From Chlorops oryzae (lineage: Eukaryota > Arthropoda > Insecta > Diptera > Chloropidae), in contig CM035808.1 in assembly GCA_020466095.1 (NCBI GenBank), positions 8,711,012-8,775,011 on the forward strand: a stretch of 64,000 bases of DNA, given 5' to 3'. Shown here piece after piece: positions 41,431 through 52,085 of this stretch (positions within the stretch are counted from its first letter, which is position 1; every line of letters begins with the position of its first letter). The position numbers and the translations under genes are program-made. The notes under the pieces are model-generated. The model was given only the letters and a program-made list of their open reading frames with translations. It was not told the DNA's origin and made no database searches.

Positions 41431-42770
41431 AATTGAGCGCTTCGTCCAAGAATTGAGAGCTGAATTGGAAATTCATGATTTAGCGCTTTTTAGCCCACTT
41501 TGACCAAACAATCTACGCCGTTCTTTTGTTAAGAGCTGGCAGCACTGGGGAGAATTCAGATGATGGATAGGGATGCAGACGATATATCGATGTTTAAACC
41601 AATAAAAAAAGCCAACACATCGTCTTCACCATATGGAACTATAGCTGCAGCTATAACAGAAGTTTGCCGCGAACCATAGAGTGTTAAAGCTTAAAGTTTG
41701 AAATTCCGAAACTATCAAAGTTTTAATGTAACCATTTTGAGTCCAAAGAAACATTTTCGCCACGACAATTGCCCACCAAATTTGTTATTGATTTGTTATT
41801 TATCTCTTTCTTAGCCGAAAAAGTAAGTATTCTAAACCGCAATAAAATGGAGGATGTGATGATATTTGGTTAAACATTTTGGAAACTCTTTCTCCCTTTA
41901 TATTCACTTCCTCATGTGTTAAAATTTGGATAATTTTGTTTCAACTCCGCTCGAAAAATACTCGCAAATATTTTGAATCGGCCTGATAATATGTATGTAT
42001 ATTTTAATTTTTATAAAGTTCTTTTTATTTAGGGCGGACGGCCGGATAGGCATTTCCTCCATTTTACCCCCATTGTTCGCCGGGCGCCGAAATGTCTCGC
42101 TACTCCACCGATTCGATTCAATGATATTACTTAAGCTTAGGGTTAATTTGTTATAATTTCAGAAATAATTAAAACTAACAAATAAATTAATATTTTGTTG
42201 TTGTTAAACATAAAAAAAATAGATTTATGTTTTAATTGAAAAATTAAAAATCTATTCATTGTTTATCGAAAACATCGAACAAAGGAAATATCATAACCCA
42301 GCAAACATTCGTGGTCCTAAAAGACTCATATATGACCCCTAATAGGAGTCAGAGCCCTCATAATGAACTCTTTTGAGAGTCTTAAAAAGTGTGTTTCCCT
42401 TCTTGCGAAGGTCGTCTTATAGGGTGATTGATTATTCGACATTTTCCTGTAACCGGTTTTCGAATAACCCGATATTTAAGGATATCAAAAAAACCGATTG
42501 AGCAAATAAAATTTAACTAAAAACCGGCTAACCGGTTATGTTAAAAATCCAAATAAAAAGAAATTTCGGGGCAGGTGTTAGTCGTTTGTGACTGTTTTAT
42601 TTAAAAGCCATTTTGAAAAAAACTTACATTAAAAAAAACCCAAACAAAAAATTGCACATTCAGCGTATAAAATAAATTAAAATCAGCCATATTTTCATTT
42701 GATATACCATAAGTTAAAAATATATATCATCGTTCGTAAAATATTTTGTTTTATATGAAGAAATACAATA

Positions 42771-42936
42771 GGGTTATTCACAAAGGCGTGTTAAAAACGT
42801 TGGAAAGTCGGAAAATCGGAAAATTGCGACTTCTTAAAAAAATTTAAGCTTTTTTTTATCTTGCACAGCTTTTTAAGCAGTTAAAATTTTCCAATTTTCC
42901 GACTTTCCTATTTTCCGACGCCTTTGTGAATACCCC
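42771..42936. mobile_element. MITE with GGGGTATTCACAA ends, copy 3
   Basis: 166 bp with inverted ends GGGTTATTCACAAAGGCGT and GGGGTATTCACAAAGGCGT. Same family as 4795-4944. Confidence 0.65.
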
Positions 42937-43667
42937 TAATGTGTTGGAAATTCACGTTTAAGGTTTATTTAAATAGAACTGAGCTAAAAAATGTGGGCTT
43001 ATCGTTTGACGGGGTGGAGTTTCGTATAGATCTCTGATTTGTATTGTATGGAAAAATTGTTTTTCGTGTTAGTAATAAGGATTGCCATGACATTGTTATT
43101 GCAAAAAGCGTTGAAACACCGAAATCAAAAAAAAGTTATACCTTTAAAAACCACAGTGAAAAATCTTTCAAAAAGAACTATTGTTTTACTATATCCAATT
43201 TACCCAATTGCTTCCCAAAGCACTAGTAAAGTGTTAGTTCGAGTGAACAAGTGGTGATTTTTAGCTCACGCGTAATGTTAATTTTCTACAGAACAAGACA
43301 TAAGCAAAGGCATAAAGAAGAACCAGTACTGGTGGAATTAGAAGTAGTAAAACGCTAGAGTTTAACTGCTCGTACTTCCTGCAGGGTAGCTAATGATAAT
43401 ACATATATACTTTCAATGTAGACACAAATGCAACTCGAAAAGAGAATTCGCTAAGAGTTTCACAAATATAATTGCTTAGTGTAAAAGTCGTCAATAGAGG
43501 TAATTTCATGGCAATTTTTATATTCAGTTTGTATGACGTTCGAAAGAATACATAATTTATTCTGCTTGTATTTTATAAAATATCACCCCTGTGTCAAAGA
43601 GGAAAATGTCATAAAAGGCAAACGAAGTAAGAATTGACGATCAATTCTTTCGAGTAAATGTAAAAGA

Positions 43668-43825
43668 GGCCATTTACACGTTAAGACATTTCGATAATGA
43701 AACACACTTTTTGTTGGATAGGGACGCGCGGGGATGTGGTATGGTAGCGTTTTTCTCTCTTCCCCCTGCCTCCCTAGCCACCGAAAATTTGTTTCATTAT
43801 CGAAATGTCTTAACGTGTAAATAGC
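43668..43825. mobile_element. MITE with GGCCATTTACACGTTAAGAC ends
   Basis: 158 bp whose first and last 36 bases are almost perfect inverted repeats (both contain TTTACACGTTAAGACATTTC). The loop is GC-rich. The target duplication is unclear. Confidence 0.68.
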
Positions 43826-45467
43826 GTGAAAGCGAATGCAACTCCAAAAGGGAATATCGATAGGAATTGACGGTCAACTATTGACTAATGTAAAAGGCCT
43901 CCATCAGTAATGCATCGAAGGCTTTGATTTGAAGTGTATTTTAAAATCTATTCATTTATCGTTTATAAAATACGTTTTTTGTTACGTTTGTCTGCTGCTG
44001 CGAACATTACTTTCATGTATTAGTTTAATAAAATAAATATTTTATAAAATGATTTGAAGTTTCAAAGTTTTTTTTCTTTTTGTTGGGTAATTCTATGCGC
44101 ATCGATGCATCGATGTAGGCCCTTCGATGCATCTGGAAACATCGTTGCATGTTTCGATGTATCGTATCGAAGAAAAACATCGATGTTTTTCTCGGACTGA
44201 CATCCCTACTGTCAAATGCAGCGATGCCAGAGTAGCCATCTTTTTTTATTTTGGCTATTTCACAATGTAAACAAAACGAAACTTTTGTTGACTGGCGGCC
44301 TAAATGGGAATTCACAGTTCAAATTTATTTTTCGAACAAAAAAAAAGGCTTAATTTCATTTAAAATGCACCAAAAAGAAACATATCTAATAATATTTTAA
44401 GAGCTCACTGAAAACGCTTTTGTTTGGCTAGCAGTCAGTGTCGGTGTTTACTCGGAAAAATGAGCTGCAATCAGCTGTTCTCGCATTTAACCCATTTGCG
44501 CCCGCTGTACAGTATGTATGTATGTACAGCTCAGTATGAGTGAAAGTAAATTATTTACTTCGAAGTAATTTGCGATTTTTACTTCACTCACTGCATATCT
44601 GAGTAAAGTAGTTTCGCTATATAAGAAGCTCGTATATAAGAATAACCCGCTTTTAAGAAAAGAATCTCAGGGCACCAAGTCCATTTATATTAAGCTCTGT
44701 ACAAAAATGTTTGTATATAAGAAAAACCCGCCTTTAAGAAACTGTTTACCAAAACCAAAAATTGTTTTGTATGGAAAAAATTTTTATATAAGAAACTTGG
44801 TTCTTATCAAAAATTTAACACCCCTATTTTCAAATATCGGTAGTTTATATAAGCAAAAAATTTCTTATAAACGGTTTTTTCTTTTATAAGAAAGAATTTT
44901 CTTATAAACGGGTTCTTATATACGAAAAACCCGGATTTAAGAATGAAATTTCTTGGCAAAATCGACTTTCTTATATAGTGAAATTACTGAATAGTCTTTA
45001 AGAGGTAAAGTTAAAATTCTATAATTAATTAAGTTCACTGGTTTGACATATCTAAAAAGCGGGCTTTACACGTTCACTTTTACTTGCAGTCATGCGTGTT
45101 GTGATGAAAAGGAATGACTGTGTAAGGGTCAAAAACGCATGCATGACACGCAGATGCATGATGAAATGCTTTCAGACAAAAATGAACGTGTAAAGGCTGC
45201 TAATTGAGCGCTTCGTCCAAGAATTGAGAGCTGAATTGGAAATTCATGATTTAGCGCTTTTTAGCCCACTTTGACCAAACAATCTACGCCTTTCTTTTGT
45301 TAAGAGCTGGCAGCACTGGGGAGATTTCAGATGATGGATAGGGATGCAGACGATATATCGATGTTTAAACTAATAAAAAAGCCAACACCTCGTCTTCACC
45401 ATATGGAACTATAGCTGCAGCTATAGCAGAAGTTTGCCGCGAACCATAGAGTGTTAAACATATATTA

Positions 45468-45685
45468 CTATATATGTCACTCTCATAGATTTTGGGCGGG
45501 ACATTCCGCGCCAGTTAGAAAGAGATGTTACTCGGCAGGCAAAAAAAACAGCGAGAGAGAAATAATTTTGGTGAGTACCTAAGTGAAAAATGCTCATTTT
45601 GGTGGGTACCCAAGACCGTGGTGGGTACTCAAGACCGTGTTGAAAAGAGCCAAAATAGAAACGGCTCCTGAGTGACATATATAGT
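45468..45685. mobile_element. MITE with ACTATATATGTCACTC ends
   Basis: 218 bp with inverted ends ACTATATATGTCACTC. It lies directly left of the giant palindrome and is absent from copy A. Confidence 0.6.
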
Positions 45686-45689
45686 TATA

Positions 45690-46711
45690 CAGGGTGTTCC
45701 GTACTAACGTGCTTTTCTTTATAGGGTTGGTAGAGGGGGTCATTGTGAACAAAAAATCGTATGAGAGGGGGGGGGGGGTCTAAAATGTAACCCTGAGGAG
45801 TTATAGGGCCTTAAAGTTTTTAGGCAGTGAGTCGAGAAAAATAATTCTCCCACGATAATGGTTTATCGTAGGGAAAAAACTGAAATGCAGTTTGAAAGCT
45901 AATTGTATGGGCTTTTAAGAAAAATTAAGTTGCTGGTCAAAATTTGAGCCATTGAGGGAAAAATAAACGGTCAAAGTCAAAAATTCTGAAAAAATTTTCA
46001 TTTTTTCGACTTTGAGAGCCATTTTGGTATGAAAAAGGTCGTATTAACACATACTTTTCTAATTTTTTTCCAAATCTACGTTAAATTTCCTTTAAAACGT
46101 TGGTACATTTGTCATACCTTGTTAGCGGTTTAACCTCAGGAAAAATAGGTTTCAAAAACAAAAACAAACTTGAACTTTTTTTATTCAATTTAATTTTATT
46201 TGTAAACTGTTAACGTTCGAATAAAAAAAGTTCAAGTTTGTTTTTGTTTTTGAAACCTTTTTTTCCTGAGGTTAAACCGCTAACAAGGTATGACAAATGT
46301 ACCAACGTTTTAAAGGAAATTTAACGTAGATTTGGAAAAAAATTAGAAAAGTATGTGTTAATACGACCTTTTTCATACCAAAATGGCTCTCAAAGTCGAA
46401 AAAATGAAAATTTTTTCAGAATTTTTGACTTTGACCGTTTATTTTTCCCTCAATGGCTCAAATTTTGACCAGCAACTTAATTTTTCTTAAAAGCCCATAC
46501 AATTAGCTTTCAAACTGCATTTCAGTTTTTTCCCTACGATAAACCATTATCGTGGGAGAATTATTTTTCTCGACTCACTGCCTAAAAACTTTAAGGCCCT
46601 ATAACTCCTCAGGGTTACATTTTAGACCCCCCCCTCTCATACGATTTTTTGTTCACAATGACCCCCTCTACCAACCCTATAAAGAAAAGCACGTTAGTAC
46701 GGAACACCCTG
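45690..46711. mobile_element. 1.02-kb near-perfect palindromic element, CAGGGTGTTCCG ends, TA flanks
   Basis: Two arms of about 495 bp are reverse complements with very few differences, round a loop of about 28 bp at 46188-46215. The ends are CAGGGTGTTCCGTACTAACG, with TA on both sides. CAGGGTG ends and a TA duplication fit a Tc1/mariner-mobilised element. The arms have no supported gene. It is absent from copy A. Confidence 0.85.
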
Positions 46712-47929
46712 TATATGGTGTTAAAGCAGCATTTATAAAATTCAAATGCAAGCGAGAAGGCATATTTCATAGTGGGTTATGTCAGCTGCTTTCACTTATA
46801 TTTTTGAAATAGAACCGAATTTCAAGTTTTAAATTTAGAGCTAAGTATTTACGTAATCGGGCGATTTAGGGTTCTTTCGACATCATAATTATATAAAATA
46901 ATATAAAATTTTGCTTGGGCTTTCGAATGGTATTTTTGAAATTCCGAAACTAGCAAAGTTTTAATGTAACCATTTTGAGTCGAAAGAAACATTTTCGCCA
47001 CGGCCGAAAATGTAAGTATTCTAAACCGCAATAAAATGGAGGATGGTTAAACATTTTGGAAACTCTTTCTCCCTTTATATTCATTTCCCCATGTGTTAAA
47101 ATTTGGATAATTTTGTTACAACTCCGCTCGAAAAATACTCGCAAATATTTTGAATCGGCCTGATAATATAATATGTAGGTATATAGTGAATTATAATAAG
47201 ATAAAAAAGTTTTCCATCTTCGATTCAGTAGTGCAACTAGGGACTAGAAGGTGAAAGCCGCCCTGGGCCCCATATCATATATTATTTTTTATAAAGTTCT
47301 TTTTATTTAGGGCGGACGGCCGGGGAGGCATTTCCCCCATTTTACCCCCATTGTTCGCAAGGCGCCGAAATGTCTCGCTACTCCACCGATTCGATTCAAT
47401 GATATTACTTAAGCTTAGGGTTAATTTGTTATAATTTCAGAAATAATTAAAACTAACAAATAAATTAATATTTTGTTGTTGTTAAACATAAAAAAAAAAA
47501 GATTTATGTTTTAATTGAAAAATTAAAAATCTATTCATTGTTTATCGAAAACATCGAACAAAGGAAATATCATAACCCAGCAAACATTCGGGGTTCTAAA
47601 AGACTCATATATGATTCATAATAGGAGTCAGAGCCCTCCTAATGAACTCTTTTGAGAGTCTTAAAACGTGTTTTCCCTTCTTGGGGAAGTCGTCTTATAT
47701 GAGTCCGCAGCCATATAACGAAGGAGAACATATTGGATATGACTCTTTGCGCACTTATATCTGACACTTTTTTCGCTAAAATAAGAGCCATATATGACTC
47801 CCTCTGCGCTCATATTCATGAGTTTAAAAAGACTCAAAAATGTCGAGTGATATTTATACTCGTATGCTTTAAAAAAATTCCTCGATTTTTACGTATTTAT
47901 AATTTTAAGTATTTCTTTTTTTTTCAATG

Positions 47930-48010
47930 TTCACTTCTCTCTCCTGTGTGGGATTTGAACCTCGGAACTCTCACTTTCTAGTCATGTGCTCACCCATGAC
48001 ACTGTACAAA
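47930..48010 (-). repeat. tRNA-like module 4a
   Basis: The minus strand reads GTCATGGGTGAGCACATGAC (A-box-like), then GAGGTTCAAATCCCACAC (B-box-like), at tRNA spacing. It recurs at 49845-49925. Confidence 0.5.
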
Positions 48011-48043
48011 CTAAATCGAAAGTCAGCGATTTTTTTCGTTTAT

Positions 48044-48177
48044 TATATGCCTGCCACACGTAGATCGAAATTGCTCAATTTCAGAACAAAATTGAAATTG
48101 CCTCAATTTCAAATGTCAAATTTGTTCTGAAATTTTTTGAAATTGCTCAATTTTGATCTACGTGTGGCAGGCATATA
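48044..48177. mobile_element. 134-bp palindromic MITE
   Basis: A near-complete hairpin with ends TATATGCCTGCCACACGTAG and its complement. The related sequence at 49935-49945 has the uninterrupted site (cgtttataagtt), so insertion is shown by an empty site and the target duplication is 2-3 bp (TA or TAT). Confidence 0.75.
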
Positions 48178-48316
48178 AGTTTAAAATCAAATTGAAATCA
48201 TTTTATTTTTCTTATTTTCGACATATCGGACTCATAAATATAAGCCTCTAATTTTCAATATATATCGTACTCATTCCGGATCCATATTTCGGAGAACTCC
48301 GAAAATGTTTCTTGGG

Positions 48317-49484
48317 ATTGTTGCTGTGAGATACATATGGATTTCTACTCTATCCCAAGAACCATAGATGGGCACATGTCATAAGCAGTAAAAATTCAGT
48401 AATAATAAATTTTTACTGATTCATATGCAATTAAATTTTTAGTATCATTAAAAGTTTACTGATTCTGAAAACCGTTACTGGTAGTGGGTGTTTAATTAAC
48501 TGGTATCGCATGCATTTTTAACTACCAATAACTATGTGTCAGTAAAATGTTCTTGGTAATGTAATTGTTTTTCCAGTAATTAGTAAAAACTTTCTGCTAA
48601 AAAGAAGCTTGGTTGCTCCATTGTAGATAATTATTGGTTGAATAAACAAATATCTATGGCAGTAATAAATTTTTATTACTAATAACATTTTTCTTTTCGA
48701 AATGGGAAAATTTTTAGTTAAAATATTTAAATTGCTACGTTGTTATTTTAATAAAATTTAATACGCGCAATAGCTGGGGTATAATTTTCCTGGTTATTAC
48801 TTATGGAGTTCAATACGAATCGTTGATTTGTCTAAAACTCTATTTCAAGCTTTTTTTTTATGCATACATATGTGTATGTATGTAGGTATCTATCGAATAT
48901 TTCCATTCCAGTTATATGCAATTTAAATCTAACGTTTCTAAAATAGCGAAGAAAATTTAAATTGCGTGTCGCTGAAAATCACAATTTGCTTTCCAATTAA
49001 TTCATTTCATTGAAGCACTCGAAATAATTTGCCCGACTATGACTGAGATGCACACATTTCAGGCCCTATCGGCCAGTATTATGGACCCAGCACCATGGAA
49101 TGAAAGCATATCCATTTTGTATATTTTTTTTTTTTCGGGCAGATAGAATCCCTCTATGCATAATGCATAAATAGGGACCTTCATCAAAACATATTGCAAA
49201 ATGTAAAAAAAATTTCACACGGATTTAATTATGTATTTCGAAATTTTCATACCATCGGAGGAAGTTCTCGATTAGCGATATACTGTACGCATATAGAATT
49301 TTAACAAAGAAAGAGACTACTTAATCATATACCTATACCACATCATATACCTATATGCCACATCCAAACCTGAAATTCTATCCTCGTCTTATATTCATAT
49401 TTTTAGCGCAGGAATGTAGCACTTAGCTGGAGTAGGCTTGTGACCTCTATTCGGGTGTGAACTTGGAATGGGGTCATGAAATTT
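48317..49484. other. AT-rich spacer with no recognised feature
   Basis: No gene supported. The first half repeats forms of CAGTAATAA and TTACTG; the rest is unassigned. Confidence 0.5.
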
Positions 49485-49574
49485 CTTTGTCACGATGTAA
49501 AGAGCGTGTTTCCCTTCTTGCGAAAGTTGTCTTATATGAGTCCGAAGTCATATAACGAAAGAAAACATTTTGGA

Positions 49575-49806
49575 GTCATATATGACTCTTTCGGCACTCA
49601 TATTTTACTATTTTTTCCTTCTTAATATGAGACATATATGACTCTTTCGGCACTCATATTTTACTCTTTTTTCCTTCTTAATATGAGCCATATATGACTC
49701 TTTCGGCACTCATATTTGACTCTTTTTTCCTTCTTAATATGAGCCATATATGACTCTTTCGGCACTCATATTTTACTATTTTTTCTGATCATATAAGAGC
49801 CATATA
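49575..49806. repeat. 56-bp tandem repeat, about 4 copies
   Basis: The landmark GACTCTTTCGGCACTCATAT starts at 49584, 49640, 49696 and 49752, exactly 56 bp apart. Units match the CATATATGACTC-rich interior of the host element. Confidence 0.88.
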
Positions 49807-49844
49807 TGAGTTTATATAATATTGTTTTCAATGTTCATATCTCT

Positions 49845-49925
49845 CTCCTGTGTGGGGTATGAACCTCGGAACTCTTGCTTTCTAGTCATGTGCTCACCCA
49901 TGACACTGTACAAACTAAATCGAAC
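49845..49925 (-). repeat. tRNA-like module 4b
   Basis: Close copy of 47930-48010, at the same place within the same element family. Confidence 0.5.
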
Positions 49926-50016
49926 GTCAGAGATTTTTTTCGTTTATAAGTTGAAAGTCAAATTAAAATTTGATTTATTTTTCTTATTTTCGACATATTC
50001 CTGAATCATATTGAAT

Positions 50017-50145
50017 ATGCTTACCTAGCATATTTCCCTCAATAACCACTAAGCGAGCACTTTATCAAAACAGCACGTAACGATTGCGCTCGACAATTAT
50101 GCGATCGCTTTGTGGTTATTGAGGGGAAATATGCTAGGTAAGCAT
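50017..50145. mobile_element. Hairpin MITE with ATGCTTACCTAGCATATTTC ends
   Basis: About 129 bp. The first and last 37 bases or so are inverted repeats (ATGCTTACCTAGCATATTTC and complement), including a shared CAATAACCAC. Confidence 0.7.
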
Positions 50146-50610
50146 CTTCAAAGGTGTATTTGGAGCACTAATCATGGTCCGCCCATTGTGATTTATGCAT
50201 CATTTTAAAGGGGAAGGGGAAGAACTAAGCTTTATTTCAAAATTTAAAAAAAAAAAATTAAAAATATGACATCTCTCCTAGAAAATCAAGAAATAAAACT
50301 AAAATGCAGAATTTTTCTCATTTACCGTTATCCAAAAATTTTTAAAGTATTGTCTTCGAATAGTTCAGAACATTTTTTGTACGAAACATTCGAGAAATTT
50401 TTGTAGCGAGGCGATTTTAGCCCCATTGTAATTCAATGAAGTATGTTCTTCGAAACAAAAAACTAAACTTTGACACCCTGTATCTCGGCAACCTGTGATT
50501 AAAATTGACTCAATTTTTTTTTTGCACATTTAACGTACTCTTACATCTTAACAACTTTACCCAGTTTTATCCAAATCGAGAAGAAAAAATTTTGCCGGTG
50601 GTACACTTAA

Positions 50611-51343
50611 GGGGTCTTCTCATTGAGCAACTTTTTTTTCGAATTTTTTTTTTTGCATTTATTTATAGCTTGGGTAGTTGTGAATATGCCCCTAAAAGGA
50701 TTTTTTGAAATTAGAAATAGTTTAGAGGATATAGCCTTCTTTGTCGAGCAAGATCTGCGCTAAAACGAGTAATTTTTGCGTTGCTTCAAACTTTAAACGC
50801 GTTTATCTGGAAACCACGTTTTTCGAACTGGCGGCCATGATATCTCCAGTTCAACTGAACCGATTTTCATGAAACAAAGTGGAATCGACGCAGAATTGTC
50901 ACCATTCTCGGGTGAACCTCGACCATAATTTTAAAAAATTTTTTACTATTTTTTTTTTTACACTAAACTACAAAAAAAAAGCCCGAAATTGAAATTTTTT
51001 TTTGAATGGCCGCCATTTTGTCAAAAAAAATCACAAAATTAAGCTTGAGGTTCATCCGAGAATTACATCTATACTGATTATAACCCCGTTTTTTTTTCCA
51101 TTTCGGACGCTCCGGAGACCCGGAATCGTGGCCGCCGTGACGGCACCTTTTTTTTCACCACCAACTTTGAAGTCCCATTACTTTTTGAACAGCCCACGTA
51201 TCGTGGCAAAAAAATTTTTTTTATTTACTTTGAACCTTTTGTAATACAATAAATAAAAAAAGCTTTCCATTATTCTTTGCGTTTTCAAATAAGAATTTTT
51301 TTTAAAAGGGTCCAAAAAACGGGTTTTCAATGAGAAGACCCCC
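50611..51343. mobile_element. TTAA-flanked TIR element, copy 2
   Basis: 733 bp, inverted relative to 13076-13814 and highly similar over its length, flanked by TTAA at 50607-50610 and 51344-51347. Confidence 0.78.
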
Positions 51344-51673
51344 TTAACGTGTTTTGCCCCATATCTCTTATTTTCGACATATTTTTTACCCATATCGGAC
51401 TCATAAATATTAGCCTATTACTTTCTATACATTTCAGACTCATTTCGGACTCATATTTCGGAGCAATCAGAAAATGTTTGCTGGGTATAGATGAAATATT
51501 TCACTGGCTGAAACCAAATAAGAACACCCTTTTTGGAAAAGGCAAAAATGTCCTTGGAAAGACATTAAACACACCAAAACAAATTCAAGTATACCATTAG
51601 AAAAATCGTATTTGAAATGTATTCAATAAAATAGTCCTACCCCACTTACACATATAGATACATACATACATAC

Positions 51674-52085
51674 CCTGCAGTAATGAGCTGATCAGGTTTT
51701 CTAAGAAGGACTGGCCTTTGACTGGTCCAAACCCTACCGGTTAATTTATGGCAGTTCGCTCCATCGAATTCGGCTAGCCGGCGGTCGGTAATAAAGGGGT
51801 TGGTTTATGGGTAATCCGTAATTGATACTTTCATCAATTTAGAATATATACTTATAAGAAATTGGTTTTTTATTTTCCTTATTTGACTTGCCTAAAACCA
51901 GAAAAAATTACGACAATTGACCCAAAAAGAACTGCCGTTTTGCGGACCGGTGCTTCTCTAATGACAGGCCCATGTTAAAAAGGTCAGTTGAATACATTAG
52001 AAGTGGATTTATGATGGGACTAGTACTGGTAACATAAAGGACTGACCGAAGGCTACACTTGGGTCAGTCCATATTACTGCAGGGT
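51674..52085. mobile_element. CCCTGCAGTAAT-ended MITE with TA flanks
   Basis: About 412 bp with ends CCCTGCAGTAATGAGCTGA and (complement) CCCTGCAGTAATATGGACTG, flanked by TA on each side. It shares termini with 3177-4112 but not the interior. Confidence 0.75.

Larger units (their letters stand above)
40107..42421. repeat. Duplicated segment, copy A
   Basis: It aligns with 43902-47699. It begins inside the hAT MITE and ends inside the CCCAGCAAACATT element, so both breakpoints are in transposons. It includes the CAGTAGTTTCGC element, an AGCGGSCTTTACACG MITE and AT-rich sequence. The repeated 60-codon frames in both copies are not genes. Confidence 0.85.
42422..43901. other. Filler between the duplicated segments
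   Basis: 1.48 kb not present in either copy's flank. It contains MITEs at 42771-42936 and 43668-43825 and otherwise AT-rich sequence. A 72-codon frame at 43039 has no recognised domain. Confidence 0.6.
43902..47699. repeat. Duplicated segment, copy B
   Basis: The second copy of 40107-42421, enlarged by insertions: a MITE at 45468-45685, the 1.02-kb palindrome at 45690-46711, further sequence to about 46935, and a segment at about 47180-47285. It has small deletions relative to copy A. Its right side continues into a complete CCCAGCAAACATT element. Confidence 0.85.
47576..48316. mobile_element. TIR element with CCCAGCAAACATT ends and tRNA-like core
   Basis: 741 bp, ends CCCAGCAAACATTC and (complement) CCCAAGAAACATTTTC. 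The interior is rich in CATATATGACTC. A tRNA-like module is at about 47930-48010 on the minus strand, and a palindromic MITE is inserted at 48044-48177. A related copy lies at about 49485-51487; a truncated one is at 42296-42421. Confidence 0.7.
49485..51487. mobile_element. Second CCCAGCAAACATT-family element, 5'-incomplete, with insertions
   Basis: It ends GAAAATGTTTGCTGGG at 51487. It contains a 56-bp tandem repeat, tRNA-like module 4b (49845-49925), a palindromic MITE (50017-50145) and TTAA element copy 2 (50611-51343). The left terminus is missing. Confidence 0.6.

Noticed and set aside
43039..43257. Possible small gene of 60-72 codons
   Set aside because: Two competing frames, no recognisable domain, no splice or family support, in filler between transposons.
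40906..44889. Two copies of a 60-codon frame starting MFVYKKNPPLRN
   Set aside because: Both lie within the pogo-like MITE of the duplicated segment, whose TATATAAGAA motifs give chance frames.
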